Origin: Eumeta japonica
Taxonomy: Eukaryota; Arthropoda; Insecta; Lepidoptera; Psychidae
Reading direction: 5' to 3'
DNA length: 64,000 nt
Assembly (NCBI GenBank): GCA_005406025.1
Contig: BGZK01000072.1
Location: 372,001 to 436,000, forward strand
Made by a program: the position numbers and the translations under genes. The notes under the pieces were generated by a model, which was not told where the DNA came from, did not search any database, and worked only from the letters and a program-made list of their open reading frames with translations. Positions 48,100 through 60,546 of the stretch are shown here, one piece after another; position 1 is the first letter of the stretch, and each line of letters opens with the position of its first letter.

Positions 48100-51000
48100 A
48101 ATTACTATATTATCGTATCTAAAAATCAAAATTATAAATATCTTTATTTCGGTAGTAAAATTACGCTTGTAATAAGTTATTAATAAATTATTTTCGACCT
48201 TGGCACCCGTTCCAAATGCTGATTCAGTCATGTGTGGTGAGTTAATATAAAATATCTTGTACATTAGGCGATCTTATATACATATCATCTTCGCTCTGAT
48301 TGTAAAACGTCATCCGATTCCACTTACATTCGTAACCCATTCCCTGACCGTTATATTGACACCAAAAATGCTATTTTTTTTTACAGGAAGACTTAAAGTC
48401 TACTCATATTATTATGTCCACAGCAAATTCAATACTTGTTAATAACGATGTTCCATTGACATCTTGGAAGATGAAATTGTTGCGTCGACTGAAAGTAAAA
48501 AATTTAAAAATCAAATGATTATAAATCGAAAGCGATCCAAAAAAGTGTGTCAGACAAATATATAGAAAGCTGATTCAAGCTGAAGGACAATAAATTGATT
48601 TTAAAAATAAAAAAAATTCCATTGATTGAGCATCCTGTTAGATTATATAGTTAATTTACTTAATTTGTTTCATATTATCTTTTTTTATGGAGTCAGATTT
48701 TTATTGTTACTTAATTATTTCTTTATTTTTGCAATCGTCGTCAATAAATACAGTAAAATTAACAATTGCGATTTATTTTTATGAATTCCTATTTCCTATC
48801 AAGACCTATCACCGTCTTTCCCAATTGATTCGTTCATCAAAGGTATACGATGTTATTATAAGCAATTACTAACAACAATAAACAAGTAATATGATATCTT
48901 TTTAAAGCGATTAGTTTTTTGTATATAGTTGTAATATATATTACTTATCGATAATCGTAGTCAATCTCTAAATATTATATATATGTAAGTAGAGTTAATT
49001 ACGTCGCATGCGCTTATGTATCGTCACTCGACTTTCGTTGTGTTCCTGTTGAGTACGTATAAACGAAAATATTTGTTAGATGGTGCTTATAATAATTGTT
49101 GCTTGTGTGCATTGAGTGTTTACCTCGTGTCCCACTATTTTTTAACCAGTTTTATAATTATAAAGTAGCTTGTGTCTTCTCCAGGTCTATTTCCTTCGAA
49201 TAGCGGGGTCAACATAAATTATTGTAATGATCGGAATTTTTATTGAGACGTTGATATTAATTACAATTAACAAATTCAATTTGTGTAATTCTCAAATTTC
49301 TATAAAATATTTTAGGAATAATCGTCTTATTTTTGAAAAACCTATTCAATGATATGTCTTCAATATGGTACGACTTTTTTTCCTTTCAACCGCTATTTTA
49401 TATTTTTACGGTCTTCCTGACAGTTTTATAATTGTTTTTCATAATAATAAGACTTATTATACAATTAAGGTACGCGTTTATAACGCGTACACTCCCAATA
49501 TGCGGTCCATATGTGTACTACAGTGTGACGTAAAATAATCCTGTAGCTAAAGAGCAGAGGGGGGCAAAATAGTATGTGATAAATTGATAGATTATTAAGT
49601 TAATAACAGAAGGTATAGGCGCTAATTACGCAGGTACAAGAGGTTTTCAATTGCGTTATAAAAAAACAGTAAAATGATACTGAAATTGGACCATTTAACA
49701 CATAAAATAAAATTTTTAGGCGTAAAAATAAAAATGAAAATAAATGAGAGCACTTTTTTTGCAGACAACTTAGCGTAAATCTGGTAAAAGCAGCTCAACC
49801 TTGAAACATTTTTTTCTTACTTACCCCTTATTTATGAGGCCTATTTGTACCGCAATCCGTGCACTAGCCTTCCACGGGCAAAATGGCGCCCATAATTAGT
49901 CACTTAACATCAATCTTACTGTAACTTAATGAAAAAATATATAAAAATAAGACAAGACAAAAATCTAAGCATTATAAAATAATGAACAATTTTATTTACT
50001 TATTTCGTGATCTGTTACCAATCAAAGGAAACGAAAACGTCGATAACGATTTTTTTTTACATAACGATCTCAAAATTCAGTGTTGCCACACTAAGATGTG
50101 TCACATTTAATCCCTCTCAATTATCGAGCCGCTTTCCCGTGCGCCAAACGATACGCCTTAATTGCTTCAACCCTCGTAAATTATTAAAATCGTTTCCAAT
50201 TTAGACTCGGCACTGGAACACTCAGCATATCTAATTTCTCAGCCGTATCACCTGATTACGGGGCAGTTAATTGAACGATTCAGATATATTTTATACGACG
50301 CGGTACGCGCGAGCCGCGAAATATACGTTCAGAGGCGTATGGCACTGGCAACCAACAAAGTATAAAAAACATAAGCGTTCGATAATACTTAGGTGGACGA
50401 GTTTTGCACGGAGATAAAATATCCATCAGGTTTTTTTACTTATACGCATCTAGGCGCGTTATCGAGAAATGATAAGAATGAATTTTTATATGTGCGCTCT
50501 TAACAAAAAGACTCTAACACTGTGAAGAGAATCATTAAATAACATAGATACTTCAACGTTTTTAATAGTAAAGTTGTGTTTGTAAAGTAAAATTTTACTT
50601 ATGTATTTACTATTTGATATGCAAATTGTGAGATGAATTAGAATGAGGTAAATATCTTTAATTTTAACACTTTTTTTGATATTGCAGGCATTCAGTGGAT
50701 TTTTTGTGTTGAATATACATTTTGTTTATATCAAGGCCTCTTTGCGTTCAATATCCATTATTGTTTTTATTGGGCGCAAATCGGTCGTTCACCACAGACC
50801 GCTGGATGTTATTTTAAAGACAAAAATGCTTATCGTGAGTCTCCCCTAAAAGATAGACATTTGCTATTTTATCCTCTATAGTAGGTATTTTAAAAGTTTT
50901 CAATTATGTAGCACATTAATTTCATTTATCTAGTTAGTAGAACCCAATGCCCTAACATTTACAGCTCTCTTATTACGAGCAATGAACAAAAACTATCAAG

Positions 51001-51240
51001 TAAACCTGGTATACTCAACTTGATTTTTTTTAGAAAATTATGACTAATTTTATCAAATGATAAAATTAAGCGTCCCTTAAGGTGACATTTAGAGTGTCTG
51101 TTATTCATTATTTACATAATTGATGTCAGTATTTATTTCAAAAGCAATCTTCTGTTATGCGCTAATGCTAAAATTTATAAAATTGTCAAGTATTTCGCTG
51201 ATTGTCATGATTAACAATAAGATATTACTGCACTATTAGA
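48100..51240. other. Non-coding DNA, possibly more THAP-gene introns
   Basis: After the acceptor at 48387 a short open stretch (to about 48515) ends in a basic SWKMKLLRRLKVKNLKIK-like peptide that could be the coiled-coil part of a THAP protein, but this is weak. The rest to 51.2 kb is AT-rich with nothing recognised. Confidence 0.4.
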
Positions 51241-51269
51241 TTTACTGTTCAGGAAATAAATTGTATCTC

Positions 51270-51770
51270 AATGAAAAAAAAACGTCATGGTAAGTTTCTA
51301 CGAAAACGAAAATGTAATAGCACCATGCAACAGCATGCAACGATTTTAATATCTACACCAATCAAAGATGCCCTAGTTGAAAAAGAAAATAAAAGGAAGA
51401 CCAAAGCTGCGAAAAACTAAGGAAAAGAAAAAGGAATAGGAAAGAAAAGCAAGCCACAGAAGGTTAGTCGTGAGAAGGTTAAGAAGAAAATACTGCAGGA
51501 CTCAAATGATACTTCGACGTCAGACGTGAATACGGATGAGTTATGCTAGGATGATGAAAATGACGATGCAGAAGATGCAAGCAACTTGTGTCTTGTATGT
51601 GGTGAATTCGGACGAAACAATGAAACAGGTACCGGTGCACTTCTTGTGGGCTCTGGGCTCATGCCGACTCATGCTGTAGTGGACGGGATTCTGAGCACAA
51701 TTATATGTGTTGATCACCATTGTCTACATGCTGATCACCATTGCCAACCGGTGTTGGCAATTGTGATCAA
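51270..51770 (+). pseudogene. C-terminal tail of a pogo/DDE_1-type transposase
   Basis: The frame reads ATILISTPIKDALVEKENKR, then a Lys-rich linker, an acidic SDVNTDELC.DDENDDAEDA stretch, and LCLVCGEFGRNNE. After a one-base shift it reads WYRCTSCGLWAHA. This is the usual tail of insect pogo-like (CENP-B/jerky-type) transposases: an IL.STP peptide, basic and acidic linkers, then a C..C...W..C..C..W.H zinc-binding end. Two in-frame stops (51418, 51547) and the frameshift disable it. The catalytic DDE core is absent upstream. It ends in a near-perfect 17-bp hairpin at 51732-51769. Confidence 0.8.
51732..51769. repeat. Near-perfect hairpin at the end of the pogo tail
   Basis: TGATCACCATTGCCAAC pairs with GTTGGCAATTGTGATCA around a CGGT loop, with a single mismatch. 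A direct copy of TGATCACCATTG precedes it at 51711-51722. It lies where the transposase tail runs out and may be part of the element's end or an independent duplication. Confidence 0.85.
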
Positions 51771-51984
51771 ACTTATTTTTTTTTTAATTTTTTATTGTAC
51801 CAAAATTATAAAAAACCAAAGTGATTAAAGTTGATTTCATTTGATAGTTAAGAGAGTAAAGTTTATAATAAAAACAGAGCAATAAATAGTTGATTCATAT
51901 ATTTGCTTTTTTTTCATTCTCGCTTAAGTGATCCCCATTAATTACATTTCCTCTACACATATTTCTGATTTTAAGGATAAAATA

Positions 51985-52320
51985 ATTTCAAGAGTACATG
52001 TTAATCGTGACCTCAGTATATTAACCATTAGTAAATTGTCATTAATAAATCATTTTGATCACTTATCGCAAAAAGCATCAAATCAATGGGCTTTGTATTA
52101 AGACTTTGTAAACATTTCAAGAAACCTTCCGTTAATATAATGCCTTACTATATTATTAAGAGATTTCTCTTAGACTTTCAATTTACTGTGTGGTGTCTTT
52201 ATTACATAAAACATTTTAAAAGGTTGGAAAACGTTCATAAAGAATTCCATAAGACATTAGATTATAGATGTGGAAATCGTTTCTCAAAATACAAAGACCC
52301 TTATTCATCATAATAAGCCG
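51985..52320 (+). mobile_element. Jockey-type LINE reverse-transcriptase fragment
   Basis: The frame ISRVHVNRDLS...SKLSLINHFDHLSQKAS, a shift, then MGFVLRLCKHFKKPS matches the region after the YxDD motif of jockey-type reverse transcriptases (family RDLGV..DSKL.F..H...I..KA...LGFI.R...F). It continues as LDFQFTVWCLYYIKHFKRLENVHKEFHKTLDYR, matching the LEY.S.VW.P.Y...I..LE.VQ..F block. One frameshift near 52085 and stops after 52313. The continuation to about 52570 may be more of the same ORF but is not convincing. This segment overlaps the block seen in the LINE fragment at 9.7 kb. Confidence 0.85.
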
Positions 52321-52573
52321 AAGTTAGTTTAACTATATTTTTGTGTTCAAGATATTCAAAGATTTGATTGAATATCTTACCTACTATCATAACGAAGTTA
52401 AAAATCTTTTCATCACCGTTATTAGATTTAACCGATTATTCGCTTCTACCGGTTTTAATAAAATTACACGTAAAATAATTTCTTTTGTCACCCTCTTCTG
52501 GTTTATAAAACTAACATGTCTCATGCATACATTTTCTAAAATAGTGTCTTCAAATATAAAAGATCTTTATTGA

Positions 52574-52975
52574 CCTCATAACATAGCGTCTTGATGCAAA
52601 ACAATTCAGGATTTTACTTTTAATTCTTTTGTTTATTTTTGAAACATTTTGTACTCATTTCTTCTCCGATTCATTTACAGCGTCCTTAATTTCGAGTTTC
52701 CATACATGTTACCTGTTTTGTTTGTAACTAATATATTAAAATTAGAATTTTCCTAGAAAATCTGTTCGCTAAACAGATTAATTTATATATTAAAACTTAG
52801 AACGTACATGGAAATTTGTATTTCTATTCGTTTGTTACTTCTTCACGACGTGAATACTAAGTGCATTGAAAAAAAATATCTCGATTAATTAATTTACCAT
52901 GAGTAAATGTAAAAACATCAACTTTGAAAATCACTTTGTCTTTGAAGTCAGCTAGATCAATTCTCACCTGCGGTC
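52574..52975. other. AT-rich non-coding DNA
   Basis: Nothing recognised. An AAATCTGTTCGCTAAACAGATT imperfect dyad lies near 52757. Confidence 0.5.
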
Positions 52976-53185
52976 GTGGAGTGGGCCGTAACCTGCGCAG
53001 TTTATAGCGCGCGCCCGGGCGACGACACATTCCGAGATACACCCGCGCCGCGCCGCCCACGGCCTGGACTGCCCAAGAAAATTCCTCTCCCCAATTTTAT
53101 TACCACAACCTGTAGGCTACTTAAGGGGAATGGCTCATTGCCGATCCTTGTCTACCCGCCCCGACGCTCCGGATTCGCGCTCTAG
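52976..53185. promoter_or_regulatory. GC-rich island
   Basis: GC-rich at 52976-53075 with CpG clusters (GCGCGCGCCCGGGCGACG near 53007), then mixed sequence. Short frames on both strands (67 and 69 codons) are Arg/Pro-rich and not credited. TCTCACCTGCGG on the plus strand near 52962 reads as CCGCAG/GTGAGA on the minus strand, a possible minus-strand splice donor. Confidence 0.3.
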
Positions 53186-53534
53186 GAGTATGTATTCAAT
53201 ATGTGTATATTAAGCATCTTCGCTTATTGTATCGTAGCAACAAAGAAAATAAACAAATGAAACCCATTAAAAAATCGTTGAATTATGTTTATAGTTTTAT
53301 TTTTATAATCTATAAACACTTTACGCCCATTTTGTTATACACAAGAGTACATGACAATTTTACATCGAATTACGTTTAGCATGATTTTTACATTAGTTCA
53401 TGTATCAACTGTAAAGCTACAACACAGTTTTAACACTACAGTTTCGGTTGATACTATTAAAAAAAAAATATTTAAACATTTTAATTGAAGATAATAAAAT
53501 TGAACGATGTAAAAACAAAATAGGGGAGAGATGC
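53186..53534. other. AT-rich non-coding DNA
   Basis: Nothing recognised. Confidence 0.5.
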
Positions 53535-53850
53535 CAGTAACCGAGTACATAAGGCGCAGTCGGCGAGAAGTCTACTAAGTAACCGTTAGCGTTTGGCCGG
53601 AGCCCCTCGGCCCCCTCGGCCCGCTGGCGTCGGGGGCTCGTCTCGGAAAAGGGTGATTCGTTTAATTGTTAATGCCGCAGCGATCTAAGTAGAGGCGGCG
53701 GGGCTTATGTGGGTTAATGAGGTTGGTACTAATTCATGGCGTCACGAAAGCACCTACCTCCCGGTTATGAAAACTGTCGTCTCGGGGCCCGCAGATGAGG
53801 CAAGTTTTACGACACAGCCACCGCGCCCTTTACTTACATTCAGTTTTAAG
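53535..53850. promoter_or_regulatory. GC-rich island
   Basis: GGCCGGAGCCCCTCGGCCCC and CCTCGGCCCGCTGGCGTCGG lie adjacent and share CCTCGGCCC. TTTAATTGTTAATG (53660-53673) and GGGTTAATGAGG (53711) follow, both homeodomain-like words. No convincing ORF. Candidate regulatory element. Confidence 0.3.
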
Positions 53851-54559
53851 TGCACGGTAACGTCTGCGACGAAAAATATATTTAGAAGTATTGAAAAATT
53901 GCAATAATGGTATACCAAAATCAATGAGCGATCAATAACTAGTGATCTCGTAAAATTTAAAACAGAATATTCTAATAGAATTTATTCCATTACTGTTTAG
54001 GGTATGATATAGAAAATGAAATTAGGCGTGCTTACAAAATGCATGTGGCTTTTGAATATGTCAAAGTCGAGAACAAGAAAGATTTTAAATCTGTGTTCAT
54101 TTATTAAATTTCTATTCGTTGCATAATAAAAAAGTATTCAATAGATAATAAAGGTAATAAATGCAATATTCTGACCATAATGTATCCTAACTTTATTTGT
54201 TATTGTCATATTGATTATGTATATATATATATATATTTTGTTTTGTAAAATTATATTACACTTATTTTCCAATTTTACAGTACTCAATTCCAACAATATG
54301 GCGTGTTATTACAGGCACTTTATAAATAATTTCAGCGTAATTCTAACAACTAGAAATTGAAATTAATTATCAGTTAATCAGTAACATAATTTATATAATG
54401 GTCTAAGGCTTAAGCTTTCAATTTTGCCAACCGAACAAAAGCTTTAATTTACATAATAACAAAGTATTCTGCATGTGTCGTCTAGTATTTTGCCAGAAGC
54501 TGTCGATTATAGACAAAATAATTTTCAAGCATCTCTCTGAACATACGAGTCTACACCCG
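53851..54559. other. AT-rich non-coding DNA
   Basis: An AT run at 54221-54238; nothing else recognised. Confidence 0.5.
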
Positions 54560-55060
54560 TGGATATTACATAATTAGATGACACCGTGGCCACGTATTTA
54601 CCAGTTTTGCAGAGACAACGGGCGCCGTGCTCGACTTGCGATGATGCAGTTTAAAGTACAGTTCATTCAATCTTAAACATATGACCGGATAACAGCTCCA
54701 TTCTAATCGAACGGATGTAATGTAGAAGCGATGCACGTCTATTAAGTATCTGCATTGCGTTAAACAGTAATTTATACATGTCGTGGCATAAATTTGACTT
54801 ACAAATGAAATTAATGTCTCTCGAGGAATTGATTGCGAACCATTAATTTTAAGGGCCGATCCATTTAAGGTTTCTTGTTGCCGTCCGGAGGGACCACGAT
54901 GAATGCACCTCTCCGACCGAGTGTCGTTTGCGCCGACCGATGCAGCGCTTCTGGCCGATACGATCACGCCCTTTATTTTCTTTGATTGGCTGCTGCTATC
55001 TGAGCATACATCATAACCATTTCCACGTCTTCTCAGACTCTTCCTTCGTCTCACCCATCC
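54560..55060 (-). other. Unassigned 162-codon minus-strand frame in balanced-composition block
   Basis: An ATG-to-stop frame of 162 codons runs from 55054 to 54566. The peptide starts Arg-rich (MRRRKSLRRRGNGYDVCSDS), then Ser/Ala-rich, then a hydrophobic-Cys part, and no domain or family pattern is seen. No splice context or codon bias distinguishes it from chance. The DNA contains words such as TTAATTTTAAGGG and looks like a conserved-type non-coding block. A lineage-specific gene cannot be excluded. Confidence 0.2.
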
Positions 55061-55740
55061 TCCGTGGTCATTGACGGTACCATATTTTGCGTAGCAATAC
55101 CGCTTTATCTACATGTAGAATTACACATCGTTTTTTTTTTATTTTTCGAAGTGTGTACAACTATTATTTAAATAAATGATTTGAAAACTTTTCTATACTT
55201 ATAGCTTGGTAGATTACACAAGACCTCAACTAAAACAAAATTAGTAATAAACGCCACGATACGATTTTGATATGATTTAAAAAGTTTATAAAGTTTTAGA
55301 TAGAGTCCATAAATATTTTATTCGTCCAATAATCGGAGAAATATATAATTATTTCTTAAGTATTGTATAATAAGTAATATTTTATATATAAATAATATAT
55401 TATATAATAAGTAATATTTTTTCTTTTCAGGTAACTATTTATTTTAAGCAAATAAATACCCCGATAATTAGTAGATAATATCTAATTAATATAATATCCT
55501 TACATAGGTGAGCTATGAATCAGTTCTACTTCAAAATGGATTTGCATGGCCTCCTCGACCGCTGTTACACGTTCGCCTGCCTGGGATCGTGCGATACTCG
55601 CATTTAAGTATACAGAATTATTCGATTCGTAGAGTAAGTTAAAACGATTTTATTTAAATTTATATTAGATTCAATTTACACACTACCGTCAAGCAATCAG
55701 ACGGCACTAAAGACAAAATGATAAAAATATAATGATACAT
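55061..55740. other. AT-rich non-coding DNA with a short duplication
   Basis: TATAATAAGTAATATTTT occurs at about 55366 and again at about 55404, a local duplication in AT-rich sequence. A less AT-rich patch lies at 55540-55610. No gene recognised. Confidence 0.5.
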
Positions 55741-55960
55741 TATTGATCGCCCTTGTTAACGGGTGGATAACCAACTCCATTGGCCATTGGCCCGGTTATC
55801 GGATGATCAACTACGATGTATTAATCCGATTATCGTACTCCCGGACTTTCCTTTTCGATTTATTAGCTGAACAACCGAAGAAAGGTTTGACGAAGATATT
55901 TGATTCGCGTGTCAATGCAATAATAAAGGAGGAAGGTGAAAATAGGTACAAACGAATTGA
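55741..55960. promoter_or_regulatory. Balanced-composition block with inverted CCATTGGCCATTGG-type words
   Basis: Contains CCATTGGCCATTGGCCCGG and paired ATCCGATTATCG / GGTTATCGGATGATC words on opposite strands within 60 bp (55793-55835). The 83-codon plus-strand frame over it is not recognised. Possible regulatory element. Confidence 0.25.
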
Positions 55961-58900
55961 AGACGATAACGTCATAAAAGGTTTTTTTTTTTAACATCGT
56001 AAAAAGACTAACGGTATTTTACAGATAGGAAAGTACAGTTATAGTAATCTGAGGTGCCTAATTGTGACATTTTGATATGTTTGACGTTGAGGTATGATTC
56101 GTATGTTTTATATATTAAATGGGGAATGTGTACATTTTACTTATCTTAAAGCCAAATACAATTCAATATCATAGAGAACAGTTTTAAGTAGCGTGCTTCG
56201 CTATGATTGATTTGAGCTAAACATTGAAATTGAGTTATCGTAAACGAATAAACAACAATTTAAGCCGTTTCCATCCACATAACAGAGCTTCGAAGAATTG
56301 AATTAAATAAAAGCTTACACACGCTACCCACGTGTTGGATATTACCTCGGCTTTACTGTATATTATTACACTCAATGAAGCGTGCTCTTCACGGATGAAG
56401 ATTTCGAATCCTTGATGAATGCAAAGCGGCATGTCGAACGTCCTTTAATTTCTATGTATAAAAAGTAGAATTAATGATATTGAAAATCAAAAATGTATAA
56501 GTCTTTTTAATATTCTATTGTTTTGTAACATAGGTACCATATAGGACAATAACAAAATTTAATGTGTCAGTTTGCCCACACGCATTAAAGTTTAGACTTC
56601 CTTGAAGTCATCAAGGATAGCGAATACGATTTGCAATATTTTATTTGAATAGCTTTGTAAGTTGCCTTGATATTCGATTGCGGGTTAAACGACTGTCTAG
56701 ACAACATAGATTCTTTCATAAAATCCTGTATAAAAACATTACAATTTCTCGAACAGTTGAATGCTCTATTTTAAAGACAATTTTTTATTATCAACGTCGT
56801 TGAAGAGACTTGGTGTTATAAATAGAGATAGAAAACAGAAAAAAAAGTATATCTTATTACATTTTAAAATCAACATATACCTCGAGTGGCTAGGGTCTCG
56901 AATATAACAAATATTTCCATGTCAAAATTTAAAATATATATATTTTTTAATATACATATTAAAGACTTTATTTTGGGCGTTTACAAAGGCTTTTACATAG
57001 CAGTTAGATAATTGTTGTACATTTCCATACAATACACTAACGTATCAATTTTAAGGCGATTTCATTTCTTACTTCAATCAGTCTCGAAAGAATTTCAGAA
57101 ATAACTCACTCAACTCCATTCAGTTTAGTATCAAGTGTGTAAGTACTAACATTTATTTGTATTTGATATCCAAGAACTTCAAAATTCACGGTATTCGTAG
57201 GCATCATAACCATCTTAAATGCAAAATTTTCGAAAGTTTGGTTGGAGTTTCTTATTTAATGTAAAGAGAAGCCGTGATCTACAATTCTGAAATTTACCAC
57301 ACAAAGAATAGAAATAAATATGATAATAATTAATTTCAAATCCCAAATAGAATTATAGCTAGACAAACTTATATTGGTTGTCAGTTGCACACAATTCCCT
57401 ACATGAGTACAATCATTCATCACTTAAATTAAGCATACAAAAAAATATGTAAAAATACGTAACGGTACTAAATTCTCTCAAAGCACGAGTATCAATCGCA
57501 CTTGACCGTTTTTTAATCGCAAATCTTTTGATACGAATGGAACTTAAAGGTACTAATAATTTCAAAAGCTATATTCATGACCAGAACACTATTGAAAAAA
57601 CACGTTATCAATCAGAGGCGACTGATGCATTTATTTGTACATAGTGAAATTTTTATATTACTTTGTTGGTTCGAAAACAAATAAGATAATGTTATTTCTT
57701 ATGCGAGTTTCTCAATTTGTAAAATGCTGGGCTAACTATCGAAGCTTATGAGTAAACTTATCCAGCTAACTTACGGCTAACTTCATCCTGTTCAGTTTTC
57801 GTTGCGTGCTACCTGCATACTAAAATTTCGCTTCAAAGCGCCTAAAGGAAATTAGATATCGAAAACAGAATTAAATCGATTCCACGAATTAACTTGGATA
57901 CACATTGACATTTTGAATTTTTTATTGATGTTAAATATTTTTATACAATATTATTGTGTTTTTTATGTTTTTGATTTACAGCTCCGTCCCCAAAAGGATG
58001 CAAAAGAAACGTTGTTACGATGAGACTTCGGTTTCGGTCTGTGTATATATCATGGACGCCTATATAAGTAATGTATTTTGAGTGCACTAAAAGTTATGTA
58101 TGCCATAAATGTTTGAATTTTGAATGTAACTGCTTTTTTTTTCAAACATAGTACGTCATTAAAAACAATATTGGCGGTAAATCGCTTTCCAATCATTCTT
58201 CATTGCATTTCAAAGTTTTTCGTCCGTATAACAAAGGAATTAAAGTTTTTAGAACGACTTTTCTGGAGTTTACTCCGTAAGGATCGATTTTAATTAATAG
58301 CCCGTGATATGCAAATGCAAAGCAAAAGTGAGTGTTAACAAAAGTGAAGTCGTTGTTATCTTGTCCCTTTTGCATTACATATTCGCGCATCTTATATGGA
58401 ACGCATGTATTTTAAATCTATTGCTGATTTGTAGATGTGTTATTTTTAACGTACATAAAGTAAGCTTTTAACATACATAATGTTAAGATTTATTGCTTTT
58501 TTTGATCGCTTAATGTGCAGATTCTGGTCTTTCAAAGTTTTGTAATGTAAAATTATTCGTATATTTTATCGATTCAATATAAATTGATATGAATAAAAAT
58601 GTGTACATACTTTCAGTATTATAAGAGATGCATTTATTTACTCTTTTTGCCTATTGTAAAAATTCCAAGATATTTCATATATTTCCGTTTATTTATTTGA
58701 TTTATTCTATATTTGCGAACATATTCTACATATTCTTAAGAAATAACTCTAGTCGCTCGTGGGAACTGACACGCACTATTATTTTATTTTTTTAAAACAT
58801 TCCCTTATAGTCCAAGATCCCAGTCACCCCACATTTACGTAATTTTAGGAAAAATGAAATTTTTAGTACAGGTAGTAGAATATAAGCTTAGAAATGAATG

Positions 58901-59676
58901 GATTCTCGCTAAGCTGAAAGCGGGGCGTTTCACAGATAGCAGGTGTAAAAGGTGGAAACAAATCATGTTAACATACATCTAAGTAGGAATGCTGGTTTTT
59001 ATACATGTTATATATGATATTGTTATAAACAAATATATATGGTTGCTAGACACTTCCTGTAGGCCATAACTTTTGCTAGACGCTTTAAAGTCATAAAAAA
59101 ATAAAGGAACTTAGGTCATTTTAGGAAAGCTGAATGTTATATATATATATTATTTAGCATTACATTTTAAGAAATTTTTCAAATACCCTGACAAATCTGA
59201 TAGGCCAAACATCCTCCCAGACTCGTTCAAAGTTTCGTTGTGCGTGGAAGCGCGAGAGCATTATTCAAGCGCATAAATGCAAGTGAGATGCACTCTGACG
59301 CGTGTACGTAAAAACATCAATTAGTAATTATTTTAGTGTAAATAATATTGTTACAATAATTAAAACGATTTATAGTGTTTATTAAACCTCAAAGCCGTTA
59401 AGTCGCATCCTCTTGCATTATAATAATGATTATTCGCTAAAGTCCATAAAATTACACATAGAATATTTTTGAATATCATGAAAGCGATTACAATGAATCA
59501 GAATTAATCGATTGGCAAAAAGAATAGAATAAATTCTTACTAAATATTAGAAGTCGAATAATTGATTTCATTTCCAACGATGTATTTAGATTAAATGACA
59601 TATAATGGACATAACAACATATAATATTTAAAATAGTTATAGAATATTTAAAAAACACTATACCGTAATACTTATA
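55961..59676. other. Long AT-rich non-coding stretch
   Basis: No recognised gene. At 57980 an acceptor-like TTTGATTTACAG precedes a 45-base balanced-composition tract (CTCCGTCCCCAAAAGG...) without a long frame. Another patch at 59200-59310 has balanced composition. Otherwise featureless. Confidence 0.45.
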
Positions 59677-60544
59677 TTAGGTAGGGTAAAAAGTTTTATA
59701 TTATTATATAAGTAAAAAGTTGCAGTACAATCTCTTTGGTTGTGCTGTTTGTATATGACTAGTTTTGATCCCATTAAATAGATGACATTTTAAAAAAAGA
59801 AAAATAAAAAGCAAAAACGGTGACTTTTCTATTGTTTTCCTGTCCGCTAAAGTGATTGAATTTAACGTAGAAATTCGATACATTTTGAAATTTTATTACA
59901 AAAAAAAAATGCGACACAAAGTGCAAATACATTTGTGACTTTTATGAATCTAATGCAGTGTCGCTAAGAGTAACACAAAACTGGTTCAAACGTTTTCAGT
60001 CCGGTAATTTTGATATCAAAGATGAACATCGCTCTGGTCGACCTGTTACAGACAAAGTCGATGCCATTTTGGAAGAAATAGAGGAAGATCGGCAAATCAC
60101 TTTTTATGACATAGCAGAGGAGCTAGAGATTGACCACAAAATAGTTATGACTCATTTATAAAAAGCTGGATATAAAAAAGGTCGATACTTGGGTCCCATA
60201 CGAGCTCCCTGAAAGAAATGTAATGAATCGTGTACTCGTTTGCGATTATCAATTGAAATGTAATGAAACCGAACCGTTTTTGAAAAGACTGATCACTGGT
60301 GATTAAAAATGGATTACCTACGACAAGAACGTATGAAAAAGATCATGATTAAAAGGCAAACAAACTGCATAAGCTATAGCGAAACCCGAATTAACTACAG
60401 CAATGGGATTATGTCACTGCCAACAAAATGGCAACAAGTTGTTAAACAAAATGGTATACATATATTATAGTTAAATGTAAATAAAGTATTATAAAAAATA
60501 TTTGAATTTACATATAAAATATAACAACTTTTTCCCCGATCTTG
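59677..60544 (+). mobile_element. Internally deleted mariner element with TIRs and TA duplications
   Basis: The ends are imperfect inverted repeats of about 25 bp: TTAGGTAGGGTAAAAAGTTT at left and, reverse-complemented, CAAGATCGGGGAAAAAGTTG at right. TA lies immediately outside both ends (59675-59676 and 60545-60546), the mariner target duplication. Inside, from about 59877, IRYILKFYYKK begins the transposase. The HTH frame VTQNWFKRFQSGNFDIKDEH and RSGRPVTDKVDAILEEI (59958-60161) is intact, then RLITGD and KWITYDKNV carry the first catalytic Asp with the following Glu turned into a stop. After AKPELTT the sequence jumps to LPTKWQQVVKQNGIHIL and a stop, the transposase C-terminus. The second and third catalytic Asp blocks are therefore deleted. 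Total length is 868 bp against about 1.3 kb for intact family members. Non-autonomous. Confidence 0.88.
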
Positions 60545-60546
60545 TA

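Noticed and set aside
55366..55425. Direct duplication of TATAATAAGTAATATTTT
   Set aside because: Short and AT-only, explainable by slippage.
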